Shown here one piece after another: positions 1 to 11,181 of a DNA stretch of 64,000 nucleotides (positions are counted from its first letter, which is position 1; every line of letters starts with the position of its first letter). Source of the DNA: Cupriavidus taiwanensis. GTDB taxonomy: Bacteria > Pseudomonadota > Gammaproteobacteria > Burkholderiales > Burkholderiaceae. The notes under the pieces are model-generated. The model ran no database searches and was not told where the DNA came from. It worked only from the letters and a program-made list of their open reading frames with translations. A program made the translations under genes and the position numbers. Where the stretch lies: assembly GCF_900249755.1 (NCBI RefSeq), contig NZ_LT976853.1, positions 1,085,091 through 1,149,090 on the forward strand. The letters are read 5' to 3'.

Positions 1-603
<603 letters not shown>

Positions 604-639
604 GCGCCGGACCGGTGGATGTCGCCCTGGAGTGCCGGC

Positions 640-682
640 TTGTGCACAGGTTCTCCAGTGGCTACCCACAGGGTTATCCACA
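640..682 (+). promoter_or_regulatory. Cluster of DnaA-box-like sequences upstream of glnB
   Basis: TTATCCACA at 674-682 is a perfect match to the DnaA box TTATNCACA. CTACCCACA (662-670) and TTGTGCACA (640-648) each differ from TTATCCACA at two positions. All three lie on the same strand between nadE and the putative glnB promoter. Whether DnaA binds here is inference. Confidence 0.4.
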
Positions 683-766
683 GGCGCGGACGGCGCCCAA
701 CGCGCGCCAGCCCACGCAGCGGCCGCGCCGGCTGTGGCGCTGGCGGAAATGCAAGCGTCCAAGGGC

Positions 767-775
767 TGTTAAAAT
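767..775 (+). promoter_or_regulatory. Putative extended -10 promoter of glnB
   Basis: TGTTAAAAT fits the extended -10 pattern TGnTANAAT, with TAAAAT at 770-775. No convincing -35 is seen. A start near 782 would give a leader of about 67 bases before the glnB ATG. No NtrC or sigma-54 (-24/-12) site was recognised. Confidence 0.45.
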
Positions 776-824
776 GCCCTCCGGAGAGCGCCGCGTCCGC
801 GGCGAAGCGCCGCCAGGCGCGTGA

Positions 825-1187
<363 letters not shown>

Positions 1188-1218
1188 ACCATCGGCCGGG
1201 ATCGGCCAGCGCAGCGAC

Positions 1219-1243
1219 AAGCCGCCTTGCAGGGCGGCTTTTT
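1219..1243 (+). terminator. Intrinsic terminator after glnB
   Basis: A perfect 8-bp stem, AAGCCGCC (1219-1226) with GGCGGCTT (1233-1240), has a 6-base loop and is followed by a T run. Confidence 0.85.
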
Positions 1244-1269
1244 CATGGGCGAGCGCCGCAGGCGCCCGC

Positions 1270-1911
1270 TCAGCTGGGCAGCTTCCAGCCGTAGCGCACC
1301 GACGCCAGGCGCATGGCGATAATCGCCAGCGCGCCGGTCAGCAGCGCCGCCTCCTGACGGACCTCGAGCCAGGTCAGGCCGATATAGATCCAGCAGCCGA
1401 TAAACGAGCAGGTGGCGTAGGGCGAGCGGTCGCGCAGGATCATCGGCACTTCATTGCACAGCACGTCGCGCACCACGCCGCCGAACACCGCCGAGATAAT
1501 GCCCATCATCACCGCCACGGTGGGGGTCATCTGCGCCACCAGCGCCAGCGAGGCGCCGGTGACGGAGAACAACCCCAGGCCGATGGCATCGGCGAAGATC
1601 ATGGCCCGGTCCGAGGCCACCCGGCTGACCACGCGCAGCACGAACGACGCGCCGAACGACATCACGAAGATCAGCAGCACATAGCCTTCATGGTCGACCC
1701 AGTAGAACGGGCGCCGGTCGAGCAGCACGTCGCGCACGGTGCCGCCGCCGAAGGCGGTGGCAAAGGCCACCACGAAGGTGCCGACCACGTCCAGGCGCTG
1801 CTTGCGCGCGTCGACCACCCCCGAGACCGCGAAGGCGAGCACGCCGATCACCTCCATGATGTGGAGGATCAGGGGCAGACGCCCCATCAGCAATTCGAGC
1901 GGAAGGTGCAT
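1270..1911 (-). CDS. Trimeric intracellular cation channel (TRIC/UPF0126) family membrane protein
   Basis: A 213-residue inner-membrane protein with about seven hydrophobic segments, arranged as an internal repeat. Each half carries a glycine-rich FGGGxxRDVL-type motif (FGGGTVRDVLLD near residue 55 and FGGVVRDVL near residue 143). In characterised TRIC channels the glycine hinges of these helices form the potassium pore, and the family is homotrimeric. Length and the double motif match bacterial YadS/TRIC proteins. It is followed on the same strand, only 12 bases from its start codon, by the end of the upstream Smr gene, so the two may be co-transcribed. The physiological ion in bacteria is not settled. 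Confidence 0.85.
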   Translation of the reverse strand: MHLPLELLMGRLPLILHIMEVIGVLAFAVSGVVDARKQRLDVVGTFVVAFATAFGGGTVRDVLLDRRPFYWVDHEGYVLLIFVMSFGASFVLRVVSRVASDRAMIFADAIGLGLFSVTGASLALVAQMTPTVAVMMGIISAVFGGVVRDVLCNEVPMILRDRSPYATCSFIGCWIYIGLTWLEVRQEAALLTGALAIIAMRLASVRYGWKLPS

Positions 1912-1923
1912 CCGGGCGCGGCG

Positions 1924-2598
1924 TCAGGCGCGCGGCTGGCGCAGCAGCACCATCAGCGCGCCGGCGCCGCCTTCGGCCTCGCGCGCCTGCACGAAGGCCA
2001 GCACCTCCTCCTTCTGCACCAGCCAGCTGCGCACCTTGCCCTTGAGCACCGGCAGCTTGTCGGGCGAGCCCAGGCCCTTGCCGTGGATCACGCGCACGCA
2101 GCGCACGCCGTTGCGCACCGAGCGGCGCAGGAACTCGGCCAGCACCTCGCGCGCCTCGTCGCTGCGCAGGCCGTGCAGGTCGACCTTGTCCTGCGGCACC
2201 CATTCGCCTCGGCGCAGCTTGCGCACCACGTCCATGCCGATGCCGGGGCGGCGGAACGACAGCGTCTCGTCGGTCTCCAGCAGGCTTTCGACATCGAACT
2301 CGTCGGACAGCGACGCCTGCAGCACCGCCTGGTCGTTGCGCTGTGACTGCACCGGCACCGGTGCGGGCTTGCTGGGGGGATGGTGGGCGCGGTTGCGGTC
2401 GCGCAGCTGGCTGACCTGACCCACGCTGGTGCGGAACACATCGGCTTCGGCGCGGGCACGCGCGGCCGCCTGCTCGGCGGCGAGGCGTTCGGCTTCGCGG
2501 CGCTCGGTGTCGGCCTTGAGGGTGTCGCGCAGCCTGGCAAGGTCGTTCAGGCCGAGGCGTTGGGGCGGTCGGTCGGGTTTGCGGGCGCCGTGCGTCAT
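1924..2598 (-). CDS. Smr/MutS2-type endonuclease domain protein
   Basis: A protein of 224 residues ending in a Smr domain: VDLHGLRSDEAREVLAEFL is the conserved LDLHG motif and RVIHGKGLGSPD the HGKG motif. Stand-alone Smr proteins act as nucleases on DNA or on RNA of stalled ribosomes. The N-terminal 90 residues are charged and Ala/Arg-rich, likely helical. I take the ATG at 2598, because GGAG lies 9 bases upstream; an in-frame ATG at 2613 would add five residues but has no such site. The gene is conserved next to trxB in Burkholderiaceae. Substrate cannot be deduced from sequence. Confidence 0.85.
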   Translation of the reverse strand: MTHGARKPDRPPQRLGLNDLARLRDTLKADTERREAERLAAEQAAARARAEADVFRTSVGQVSQLRDRNRAHHPPSKPAPVPVQSQRNDQAVLQASLSDEFDVESLLETDETLSFRRPGIGMDVVRKLRRGEWVPQDKVDLHGLRSDEAREVLAEFLRRSVRNGVRCVRVIHGKGLGSPDKLPVLKGKVRSWLVQKEEVLAFVQAREAEGGAGALMVLLRQPRA

Positions 2599-2626
2599 TG
2601 AAAAAATCTCCAAAGGCTCGGCGCCG

Positions 2627-2632
2627 ATTATA
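2627..2632 (-). promoter_or_regulatory. Putative -10 box for the smr-TRIC unit
   Basis: On the minus strand this reads TATAAT followed by CGGCG, about 29 bases before the chosen smr start codon. A -35 was not identified with confidence. Confidence 0.4.
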
Positions 2633-2714
2633 TCGACTGGCGGGGCCGCGGGCGGGCGGCGCCCGTGTGACGCGCCGGCGGGCGCTGACGGCGCCCTGCC
2701 GGCGCAAGGGCAGC

Positions 2715-3742
<1,028 letters not shown>

Positions 3743-3803
3743 AGAGGAGCCGCATTTGCTCACTGTTGCAAATTCCAATGGGTGCGATAGTCTCGGGCCA
3801 CGT

Positions 3804-3809
3804 TAAAAT
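3804..3809 (+). promoter_or_regulatory. Putative -10 box for ftsK
   Basis: TAAAAT is followed by GGCC, matching the TANAATGSC pattern seen before several genes here. The predicted leader to the ftsK start at 3936 is about 120 bases. Confidence 0.4.
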
Positions 3810-3935
3810 GGCCGCCACGATGCCTGTCAGTCACCCGGCGAGCTAGCGCTGGCCGACGCCGGCATCGGTCCGGAATCCATCCCAACCGATCCGGAAACCA
3901 TCTGGAATCCCCTAACACGCGAGTTTCAACCAGGC

Positions 3936-6275
3936 ATGGCCCGAGCTACCACGACCACCCGCACCGACCCCTCAGCCTTGCCATCCCGCATCGGCAGACT
4001 GCTGGGCGAGGTCCGCTGGTTCCTGCTGCTGGCCGTCACGCTCGGTTTCCTGTGCGTGCTGGCCAGCTACAGCAAGACCGATCCGGGCTGGTCCCATGCC
4101 AACCAGGTGGCCGATATCCATAACCTGGGCGGCCGCGTCGGCGCCTGGGTGGCGGATGTGCTGTTTTTCATCTTCGGCTTTTCCGCCTACTGGCTCGCGG
4201 TGCTGCTGGTGCGCCGCTGCTGGCGCGGCTGGCGCACGCTGACCGCCGAGCTGCCGGAGCGCACCGACCACGGCCTGCACCGCCAGGGCGTCACCGTCAG
4301 CTGGATCGGCTTCGCGCTGACGCTGTTCTCCAGCATGGGCCTGGAGGCGATCCGCATGTACCCGCTGCGCGCCGCGCTGCCGCGCGCCCCCGGCGGGGTG
4401 CTGGGCGACCTGCTCGGCGGCTGGCTGCAGGTGGCGCTGGGCTTTACCGGCGCGACCCTGCTGCTGTTGCTGCTGCTGGCGATCGGGCTGTCGCTGTTCT
4501 TCCATTTCTCGTGGCTGTCCGTGGCCGAGCAGATCGGAGGCTTTGTCGAGACCCTGTTCCTGGGCTTCAAGGCCCGCCGCGAAAGCAAGCAGGACCGCAT
4601 CATCGGCGAGGCCGCCAAGACCGAGCGCAAGGAAACCGTCGAGGTGCAGCGCGTGCGCATCGAGGAAGCCGCGCCGGTGCAGATCGTGCGCCCGCAGGCG
4701 GTGCCCAAGCACGAGCGCGTCGAGCGCGAGAAGCAGCAGCCGCTGTTCGCCGATATCCAGGACTCGGACCTGCCGCCGCTGTCGCTGCTGGACCCGATCC
4801 CGCCGCACCAGGAAACCGTCAGCGCCGAGACGCTGGAGTTCACCTCGCGCCTGATCGAGAAAAAACTCAAGGACTTCGGCGTCGAGGTCAAGGTGGTGGC
4901 GGCCTACCCGGGCCCGGTCATCACGCGGTATGAGATCGAGCCGGCCACCGGGGTCAAGGGCAGCCAGGTGGTGAACCTGGCGCGCGACCTGGCGCGCTCG
5001 CTGTCGCTGGTGTCGATCCGCGTGGTCGAGACCATCCCGGGCAAGAACTACATGGGGCTGGAGCTGCCCAACCCCAAGCGCCAGACCGTGCGGCTGTCGG
5101 AAATCCTGGGCTCGCAGGTCTACAACGAGAGTGCGTCCAGCCTGACCATGGCGCTGGGCAAGGACATTGCCGGCAAGCCGATGGTGGCCGACCTGGCGCG
5201 CATGCCGCACTGCATGGTGGCCGGCACCACCGGCTCGGGCAAGTCGGTCGGCATCAACGCGATGATCCTGTCGCTGCTGTACAAGGCCAAGGCCGAAAGC
5301 GTGCGCCTGATCCTGATCGACCCGAAGATGCTGGAAATGAGCGTCTACGAGGGCATCCCGCACCTGCTGTGCCCGGTGGTGACGGACATGCGCCAGGCCG
5401 GCAACGCGCTGAACTGGGCCGTCGGCGAGATGGAGCGCCGCTACAAGCTGATGAGCAAGCTGGGCGTGCGCAACCTGGCCGGCTACAACAAGAAGATCGA
5501 CGAGGCCGCGGCCCGCGAAGAGAAGATCCCGAACCCGTTCAGCCTGACCCCGGACGCGCCCGAGCCGCTGGACCGGCTGCCCACCATCGTCATCGTCATC
5601 GACGAGCTGGCCGACCTGATGATGGTGGTCGGCAAGAAGGTGGAGGAACTGATCGCCCGCATCGCGCAGAAGGCGCGCGCCGCCGGCCTGCACCTGGTGC
5701 TGGCCACGCAGCGCCCGTCGGTGGACGTGATCACCGGGCTGATCAAGGCCAACGTGCCGACGCGTATCGCGTTCCAGGTCAGCAGCAAGATCGATTCGCG
5801 CACCATCCTCGACCAGCAGGGCGCCGAAACGCTGCTGGGCATGGGCGACATGCTCTACCTGGCGCCGGGCACCGGCCTGCCGGTGCGCGTGCACGGCGCC
5901 TTTGTCTCGGACGAGGAAGTCCACCGCGTGGTGGAGAAGCTCAAGGAATCGGGTGCGGCCAACTATATCGAGGGCATCCTCGAAGGCGGCCTGACCGATG
6001 ACGCCGGCGGCGGCGATGGCTTTGGCGGCGGCGCCGGTATCGGTGGTGGTGGCGGCGAAGCCGATCCGCTCTACGACCAGGCTGTCGAAGTGGTGCTGAA
6101 GAACCGGCGTGCTTCGATTTCGCTGGTGCAGCGGCATCTGCGCATCGGTTATAACCGGGCCGCGCGGCTGCTGGAAGATATGGAGAAGGCAGGGCTGGTG
6201 TCGGCGATGTCGGGCAACGGCAACCGCGACATCCTGGCGCAGGGCGGCGGTGCGGCCGCGCGTGACGATGACTGA
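3936..6275 (+). CDS. ftsK: DNA translocase FtsK
   Basis: A 779-residue septum-anchored motor that pumps chromosome-dimer DNA toward dif and activates XerCD recombination. The N-terminus has four hydrophobic segments (within residues 25-200), then a short charged linker, then the RecA-like motor with Walker A GTTGSGKS at residues 430-437 and Walker [14 protein letters not shown] near 550. The winged-helix gamma domain that reads KOPS is at the C-terminus (about 705-770, with [22 protein letters not shown]). A glycine-rich stretch, roughly residues 689-705, separates motor and gamma. The linker is short compared with E. coli FtsK, as in many beta-proteobacteria. It heads the conserved ftsK-lolA-rarA-serS order. 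Confidence 0.97.
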   Translation: MARATTTTRTDPSALPSRIGRLLGEVRWFLLLAVTLGFLCVLASYSKTDPGWSHANQVADIHNLGGRVGAWVADVLFFIFGFSAYWLAVLLVRRCWRGWRTLTAELPERTDHGLHRQGVTVSWIGFALTLFSSMGLEAIRMYPLRAALPRAPGGVLGDLLGGWLQVALGFTGATLLLLLLLAIGLSLFFHFSWLSVAEQIGGFVETLFLGFKARRESKQDRIIGEAAKTERKETVEVQRVRIEEAAPVQIVRPQAVPKHERVEREKQQPLFADIQDSDLPPLSLLDPIPPHQETVSAETLEFTSRLIEKKLKDFGVEVKVVAAYPGPVITRYEIEPATGVKGSQVVNLARDLARSLSLVSIRVVETIPGKNYMGLELPNPKRQTVRLSEILGSQVYNESASSLTMALGKDIAGKPMVADLARMPHCMVAGTTGSGKSVGINAMILSLLYKAKAESVRLILIDPKMLEMSVYEGIPHLLCPVVTDMRQAGNALNWAVGEMERRYKLMSKLGVRNLAGYNKKIDEAAAREEKIPNPFSLTPDAPEPLDRLPTIVIVIDELADLMMVVGKKVEELIARIAQKARAAGLHLVLATQRPSVDVITGLIKANVPTRIAFQVSSKIDSRTILDQQGAETLLGMGDMLYLAPGTGLPVRVHGAFVSDEEVHRVVEKLKESGAANYIEGILEGGLTDDAGGGDGFGGGAGIGGGGGEADPLYDQAVEVVLKNRRASISLVQRHLRIGYNRAARLLEDMEKAGLVSAMSGNGNRDILAQGGGAAARDDD

Positions 6276-6292
6276 GCCTGACAGCGCTCATC

Positions 6293-6321
6293 CCAGCCGG
6301 CGTGAGTTTGTGCCCGGCTGG
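6293..6321. terminator. Hairpin between convergent ftsK and the 6330-6842 gene
   Basis: CCAGCCGG (6293-6300) pairs with CCGGCTGG (6314-6321). The loop is 13 bases and no long T run follows, so terminator function is weakly supported. Confidence 0.35.
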
Positions 6322-6329
6322 TATTTGAG

Positions 6330-6842
6330 CTAGCGGCGCCTGAGCAGCTGGTCGAGCTTCGTGTTGATGGTTTCGAATTGCTTGTCGACACGCACTTCCA
6401 GGCGCTCGATGCGCGTATCGAGCGCATCGAAGCGATCGGTGATGCGGCGGTCCATTTCGGCCATCCGGCTGGCGAGCGGCGCGGTGGCCTTGTCGACCTT
6501 GTCTTGGGTGGCGTCATTCAGCCATGTCATCACCGAAAAGACAAAGGCGACGCCCGCCAGGATGCCCGTGCCGACCATGGCGGGACCAAGGGGCCGGGTA
6601 GCGGCAGTCTTTCCCTGTCGGGCTTCGAGTTCGATCCTGACCCTGCGCGCCGCGATCGTTTCGATTTCGTTGCGGTCAATACGCTTGGAGCCGCGCCGGA
6701 ACGGCTGGCGGCCCTCGGTGCGCTCGTCGTGAAAAGTGTTGGATGCGGTCGTGGTCATATTCTGGACCCAAGTCTGGATGGCCGCCTGGCAGGCAGCACG
6801 CATGGCGCAACGTGGGGATTGCTCTACGTACATGCCCTGCAT
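6330..6842 (-). CDS. Hypothetical single-pass membrane protein with C-terminal coiled coil
   Basis: No family recognised. A 170-residue protein with a basic region (about residues 40-75), one hydrophobic helix (AMVGTGILAGVAFVFSVMTW, about 88-107) and a C-terminal segment of regularly spaced leucine/isoleucine and charged residues (ASRMAEMDRR ... LDTRIERLEVRVDKQ) that should form a coiled coil. I chose the ATG at 6842 because GGAGG lies seven bases upstream; the open frame reaches 6935 without such support, and a second candidate at 6758 (MTTTASN) lacks a good site. It lies between ftsK and lolA in the opposite orientation. The layout resembles small membrane-anchored coiled-coil proteins of phage or plasmid origin, but that is a guess. 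Confidence 0.6.
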   Translation of the reverse strand: MQGMYVEQSPRCAMRAACQAAIQTWVQNMTTTASNTFHDERTEGRQPFRRGSKRIDRNEIETIAARRVRIELEARQGKTAATRPLGPAMVGTGILAGVAFVFSVMTWLNDATQDKVDKATAPLASRMAEMDRRITDRFDALDTRIERLEVRVDKQFETINTKLDQLLRRR

Positions 6843-7116
6843 TGTGCCTCCGGTCAGGCAAGGAAGTGTTTCGGCTGGATACGAGATGTCGCCACAACTT
6901 GCCTTTCCCCACCAATTCAGAGTTTTCGCCGCCAACCTGGCGCAGTTCCCGCAGCATCTGCCGTAATATCCCGTTACCCGTGAGCGGGGGCCGTGTGGAA
7001 TCCTCCGGCTGCCGCCTGCTCTAACCAGACGAGTTGCCCGTGCAGCGGCCTATGGCGCCAAGCCCGGCACACGCGACAACCACCCTATACGCCCTATAAC
7101 AACCAGGACCCGAACC

Positions 7117-7752
7117 ATGCGCAACCGCATCCTCGTGTCGGCCTGCGCCGCGCTGGCGATGTTCGCCATGCAGGCGCCGGCCCATGCCGCAGCCACCGAC
7201 CAGCTGCAGAGCTTTGTCACCGGCGTGAAGAGCGCGCGCGGCGAATTCACGCAGCGCCAGGTCAAGGGGCAGGGCGCCAACGTCAAGGTGACGGCCACGT
7301 CCAGCGGCACCTTCGTGTTCTCGCGCCCGGGCAAGTTCACCTGGCGCTATACCAAGCCCTACGAGCAACTGCTGCAGGCCGACGGCCAGACCCTGTACAT
7401 CTATGACAAGGACCTGAACCAGGTCACCGAGCGCGAGCTCGACGGCGCGCTGGGTTCCAGCCCGGCGGCAATCCTGTTCGGCAGCAATGACCTCGACAAG
7501 AACTTCGTAGTCAAGAACGGGCCCACGCGCGACGGCGTGGAATGGCTGGAGCTGACGCCCAAGGCCAAGGACACGCAGTTCGAGCGCATCGGCATCGGCT
7601 TCAAGGCCGGCAATCTCGAAGCGATGGAGCTGCGCGACGCGTTCGGCAACACCACGCTGCTGACCTTCACCGGCATGCAGAAGAACCCGCCGCTGGCGGC
7701 CGATGCATTCCGCTTCACGGTGCCCAAGGGCGCCGACGTGATGAAGCAATGA
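7117..7752 (+). CDS. lolA: Outer-membrane lipoprotein carrier protein LolA
   Basis: A 211-residue periplasmic chaperone that takes lipoproteins from LolCDE and delivers them to LolB. A signal peptide (about residues 1-24, ending APAHA) is followed by the LolA fold with [10 protein letters not shown], the [15 protein letters not shown] strand-turn and the [14 protein letters not shown] segment typical of the family. Length matches. It follows ftsK in conserved order and shares an ATGA-style junction with the downstream lipoprotein gene. Confidence 0.95.
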   Translation: MRNRILVSACAALAMFAMQAPAHAAATDQLQSFVTGVKSARGEFTQRQVKGQGANVKVTATSSGTFVFSRPGKFTWRYTKPYEQLLQADGQTLYIYDKDLNQVTERELDGALGSSPAAILFGSNDLDKNFVVKNGPTRDGVEWLELTPKAKDTQFERIGIGFKAGNLEAMELRDAFGNTTLLTFTGMQKNPPLAADAFRFTVPKGADVMKQ

Positions 7753-7760
7753 GGAACGCC

Positions 7761-8198
7761 ATGACGGATGCGCACCAAGGGTCGGCAGGATCGGACGGAA
7801 CCTGTCGCCGCCGCGGCGCGGCGGTCTTGGCTGTCGCTGGCACGCTCGCGCTGGCGGCATGCGCCAGCAGCGGCGGAGGCGCCAGCAAGTTCGATGTCGA
7901 TGCCTTCGTGCGCGCGCCGGACTCGGCGTTGCCAGAGGTGGTCGGCAATCCGGCCTTCCTCGCGGCCACGCGCGTGCCCGCCAACGAATGCGCGGTGATG
8001 CTGCAATCGGCCAGCACCGGCGTGCTGCAGGACCTGCCTCCGAGCAGCAACGCGCGCGGCCCGGCCTGGCTGCTGCACCCCAGGGACAAGCCCGGCCAGG
8101 TATGGCTGGTGGTCAGCGAGGCCGGCGGCGAGCGCACCTGCCACGGCCCGTTGCCGGCCGATGCGATGAAGAACCTGGCCGACCGCGCCAGGGGCTGA
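7761..8198 (+). CDS. Putative lipoprotein of unknown function
   Basis: A 145-residue protein with a lipoprotein signal: a basic stretch, the hydrophobic run AVLAVAGTLALAA and a lipobox LAAC with the acceptor cysteine near residue 34. The mature part is not recognised; it contains several tryptophans and two further cysteines. The start at 7761 has GAGG just upstream; an in-frame ATG at 7749 overlaps the lolA stop and is the alternative. It is probably translated with lolA. A lipoprotein encoded directly after the lipoprotein carrier is suggestive but does not define a role. Confidence 0.7.
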   Translation: MTDAHQGSAGSDGTCRRRGAAVLAVAGTLALAACASSGGGASKFDVDAFVRAPDSALPEVVGNPAFLAATRVPANECAVMLQSASTGVLQDLPPSSNARGPAWLLHPRDKPGQVWLVVSEAGGERTCHGPLPADAMKNLADRARG

Positions 8199-8210
8199 GG
8201 CGTCCGCGCG

Positions 8211-8230
8211 GCTCAGTGCGACTCAGTGCG
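8211..8230. repeat. Two tandem 10-bp units crossing the adh stop codon
   Basis: GCTCAGTGCG (8211-8220) and ACTCAGTGCG (8221-8230) differ only in the first base. The adh stop (TCA on this strand, 8223-8225) lies in the second unit. Confidence 0.7.
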
Positions 8231-9323
8231 GCTTGATGGCGATCTTCAGCACGCCGTCGCGCTGGTTGGCGAACAGGTCGTACGCCGAGACGATGTCATC
8301 CAGTTTGTATTGGTGGGTCACCAGCAGGCCCAGGTCGACGCGGCCCGATTCGATCACGTTGACCAGCCGGCGCATGCGTTCCTTGCCGCCGGGGCAGAGC
8401 GCGGTGTTGATCTTGTGGTCGCCCAGCCCGGCGGCAAAGGCAGACAGCGGGATGGTCAGGTCGCTGGAGTACACCCCCAGGCTGGACAGCGTGCCGCCCG
8501 GCTTGAGCACGCGCAAGGCCTGCTCGAAGGTCGCCTGGGTGCCGAGCGCCTCGATCGAGGCGTCGACGCCGCGGCCGCCGGTCAGCTTCATGATTTCATC
8601 GACCACGTCGCAGTTGCGGAAATTCAGCGCGACATCCGCGCCCATCTTGCGCGCGATCTCGAGCCGGTGGTCGTTGCCGTCGATGGCGATGATGGTGGTC
8701 GCGCCGCATAGCCGCGCGCCGGCCGTCGCGCACAGGCCGATCGGGCCCTGGGCGAACACCGCGACGGTGTCGCCGATGCGGATGTTGGCATTCTCCGCGC
8801 CCTTGAAGCCGGTGGACATGATGTCGGGGCACATCAGCACCTGCTCGTCGCTGAGGCCGTCGGGGATCGGCGCGAGGTTGGCCTGCGCATCGGGCACCAG
8901 CACGTATTCCGCCTGCGTGCCGTCGATCAGGTTGCCGAAGCGCCAGCCCGCGGTGGCCTTGTAGCCATGGCAGCCGCACAGCCCCTGCGCCACCAGGTAG
9001 CTGCCGTCCTGCGAGGCCACGCCGTCCTGCGCGGCGTAGGAATTGAAGTTGGGGCAGATGGCGCCGGCAATGACGCGCTGGCCTTCGCGGTAGCCGGCCA
9101 CCGCGCTGCCCAGCTTCTCGATCACGCCAACCGGCTCGTGGCCCACCGTCAGGCCGCGGGCGACCGGGTATTCGCCCTTGAGGATGTGCACGTCGGTGCC
9201 ACAGATGGTGGTGGTGGTGATGCGCACCAGCGCATCGTTGGGGCCGACCTCGGGGATCGGCTTGTCGGCCAGTTCGATGCGGCCGGGCTCGACGAAGATG
9301 GCGGCTTTCATCATTGCGGTCAT
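8223..9323 (-). CDS. adh: Zinc-dependent medium-chain alcohol dehydrogenase (secondary-alcohol type)
   Basis: A 366-residue NAD(P)-dependent dehydrogenase. The catalytic zinc ligands fit the secondary-alcohol dehydrogenase pattern: Cys in TTICGTD, His-Glu in VGHEP and Asp in MCPDIMSTG (instead of the second cysteine of classical enzymes). The four-cysteine structural zinc lobe is not evident. The Rossmann segment is VAVFAQGPIGLCATAGARL, followed by AIDGNDHRLEIARKMGAD. The start MTAMMKAAIF at 9323 is chosen because GGGAGAA lies upstream; a longer frame to 9413 lacks support. The gene is monocistronic and convergent with the lolA-side lipoprotein. Substrate is probably a short-chain alcohol or ketone; the exact one is not readable. 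Confidence 0.85.
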   Translation of the reverse strand: MTAMMKAAIFVEPGRIELADKPIPEVGPNDALVRITTTTICGTDVHILKGEYPVARGLTVGHEPVGVIEKLGSAVAGYREGQRVIAGAICPNFNSYAAQDGVASQDGSYLVAQGLCGCHGYKATAGWRFGNLIDGTQAEYVLVPDAQANLAPIPDGLSDEQVLMCPDIMSTGFKGAENANIRIGDTVAVFAQGPIGLCATAGARLCGATTIIAIDGNDHRLEIARKMGADVALNFRNCDVVDEIMKLTGGRGVDASIEALGTQATFEQALRVLKPGGTLSSLGVYSSDLTIPLSAFAAGLGDHKINTALCPGGKERMRRLVNVIESGRVDLGLLVTHQYKLDDIVSAYDLFANQRDGVLKIAIKPH

Positions 9324-9579
9324 GCGGTTCTCCCAGTAGTACGGGTCAGCGGTACGGATGAGGCGAATCGGCCTGGCGCTTGCCGGGCCTGCGTGAACCT
9401 TGATAGCACGCATGGGTTATAGCGCGGTTTATCCAGGTCAAGCGCGAGCCAGGCCGTGAAAGCGCCGCCCCGGCGCCTATCCACCAAAAGTTTCAGATCA
9501 GCGTGAAAAGAAACTGAACCGCGCCCGGCACCATGTGTCCCAGAATCCACAGAATTGCCAACCCTGACAGGAGAAACCC

Positions 9580-9927
9580 ATGATCGCGATGTTTGCCATG
9601 GTGCGCAGCCGGACCCATCAACTGCTGTGGCTGGCCGCTGGCGGCGCCTTGCTGGCCGGCTGCGCGGCCGCGCCCGCCGAGCCAGCGGCCCCGGCCCCGG
9701 GCCCGCAAGGTTCGCGCGGCACGCCGGCCGGCTGCGCCGCCGACAAGCTTGCCGACGACGCCCTCGTCGGCAAGCCCGAGGCCGAAGCCATCGGCCTGCT
9801 GCAAGGCTGCGCGTGGCGCCTCGGCGAACGCGACGGCCAGCAGTTTCCCGGCACCATGGACTACAACCCGCAGCGGCGCACGTTGGGGATCCAGGCCGGC
9901 AAGGTGGTGTGGGTGCGCCGCGGCTGA
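9580..9927 (+). CDS. Small lipoprotein resembling I78-family peptidase inhibitors
   Basis: A 115-residue protein with a lipoprotein signal (LLWLAAGGALLAGC, cysteine near residue 28), a Pro/Ala linker, and a C-terminal domain of about 65 residues: CAADKLADDALVGKPEAEA, then TMDYNPQRRTLGIQAGKVVWV. This follows the I78 inhibitor pattern (C-ADKL-LVGK ... TMDY-P-RL-V), except that the final CG is replaced by RG, so the usual disulfide partner appears missing. GGAGAAACCC precedes the ATG. Function as an inhibitor is inferred from the pattern only. Confidence 0.6.
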   Translation: MIAMFAMVRSRTHQLLWLAAGGALLAGCAAAPAEPAAPAPGPQGSRGTPAGCAADKLADDALVGKPEAEAIGLLQGCAWRLGERDGQQFPGTMDYNPQRRTLGIQAGKVVWVRRG

Positions 9928-10113
9928 GGCCGTCGGCATGCCGGTGTCGGAGGAGGCGCTTGACCCGGCGCAAGCGCCGCCCAACATGACAGAAATGTAA
10001 TTTGACCGCCTGAACAAGAATCAATATTGTTTCCCGCTGACCGGAATCCAATCACCGGGCGGCCTTGGGGGTGCCCGGCGGCTGCCCGAAAACCATGCTG
10101 GGGAGCCAACCGC

Positions 10114-11151
10114 GTGAAAACCACCCTCCGAACCCTCTTGCCGCGCGCCGCGGCACTGGCCCTGCTGACGCTGCCGCTTGCCGCGGCGGCGCAGGAAAAG
10201 GTGCTCAACCTCTACACCGCGCGGCACTACCAGACCGACGAGGCGCTGTACGCCAACTTCACCAAGCAGACCGGCATCAAGATCAACCGCATCGAAGGCC
10301 AGGAAGATCCGCTGCTGGAACGCATCCGCAATGAAGGCGCCAACAGCCCGGCGGACGTGTTCATCACGGTAGATATCGGGCGCCTGTGGCGCGCCCAGCA
10401 GGCCGGCGTGTTCGCGCCGGTGAAGTCGAAGGTGCTGGAGTCGCGCATCCCGGCCAACTACCGTGACCCCAATGGCGAGTGGTTCGGCTTCTCGGCCCGC
10501 GGCCGTGTGATCGCCTACAACAAGACCGCGGTCAAGGCCGGCGACATCGCCAGCTATGAAGACCTGGCCGATCCGAAGTGGAAGGGCAAGGTCTGCACGC
10601 GTTCCGGCGGCCATGTCTACAACCTGTCGCTGGTGTCCAGCCTGATCGCCCACGACGGCGAAGCCCGCACCGAGCAATGGGCGCGCGGCGTGGTCGGCAA
10701 CCTGGCACGCGCGCCCAAGGGCGGCGACACCGACCAGCTCAAGGCGGTTGCCGCCGGCGAGTGCGACGTGGCCATCGCCAACACCTACTACATCGCGCGG
10801 CTGCTGAAGTCGTCCAAGCCCGAAGACAAGGCCGTGGCCGAAAAGCTGGGCGTGCTGTGGCCCAACCAGTCCAGCCAGGGCGTGCACATGAACATCTCCG
10901 GCGGCGGCATGCTCAAGCACGCGCCCAACAAGGAGGCGGCGGTCAAGTTCCTGGAGTACCTGGCCAGCGACGAGGCACAGCGCTATTTTGCCGACGGCAA
11001 CAACGAATGGCCGGTGGTGAAGGGCGTGAAGGTCAGCAACCCCGCGCTGGAAGCGCTGGGCGAGTTCAAGTCCGATGCCATCAACGTGGCCGAGCTGGGC
11101 AAGTACCAGCCGCAGGCGCAGAAGCTGCTGGACCGGGCGGGGTTCAAGTAA
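10114..11151 (+). CDS. Fe(III) ABC transporter substrate-binding protein
   Basis: A 345-residue periplasmic protein of the FbpA/FutA class that binds ferric iron. A signal peptide (to about residue 26, LPLAAAAQ) is followed by EKVLNLYTARHYQTDEALY, the family N-terminus. The adjacent tyrosines 225-226 in IANTYYIARLL are the expected iron ligands. I use the GTG at 10114 with GGGAG upstream; an upstream ATG at 10027 would put 29 non-signal residues before it. Permease and ATPase genes lie at 12008-14968, separated by an unrelated HEAT gene and in other orientations, so the importer is not a single operon. No convincing Fur box was found upstream. Confidence 0.9.
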   Translation: MKTTLRTLLPRAAALALLTLPLAAAAQEKVLNLYTARHYQTDEALYANFTKQTGIKINRIEGQEDPLLERIRNEGANSPADVFITVDIGRLWRAQQAGVFAPVKSKVLESRIPANYRDPNGEWFGFSARGRVIAYNKTAVKAGDIASYEDLADPKWKGKVCTRSGGHVYNLSLVSSLIAHDGEARTEQWARGVVGNLARAPKGGDTDQLKAVAAGECDVAIANTYYIARLLKSSKPEDKAVAEKLGVLWPNQSSQGVHMNISGGGMLKHAPNKEAAVKFLEYLASDEAQRYFADGNNEWPVVKGVKVSNPALEALGEFKSDAINVAELGKYQPQAQKLLDRAGFK

Positions 11152-11181
11152 GTCCGAAACGCCTGGCGTGCCGGGTGTTTT

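Noticed and set aside
3972..6137. 721-codon open frame antisense to ftsK
   Set aside because: High-GC shadow: composition rich in His/Gln/Arg/Ala, no motif, and the sense frame is a complete FtsK.
9988..10008. Pho-box-like sequence upstream of the iron-binding protein gene
   Set aside because: On the minus strand TTACAT and TGTCAT are 9 bp apart rather than the 11-bp period of a Pho box, so the match is weak.
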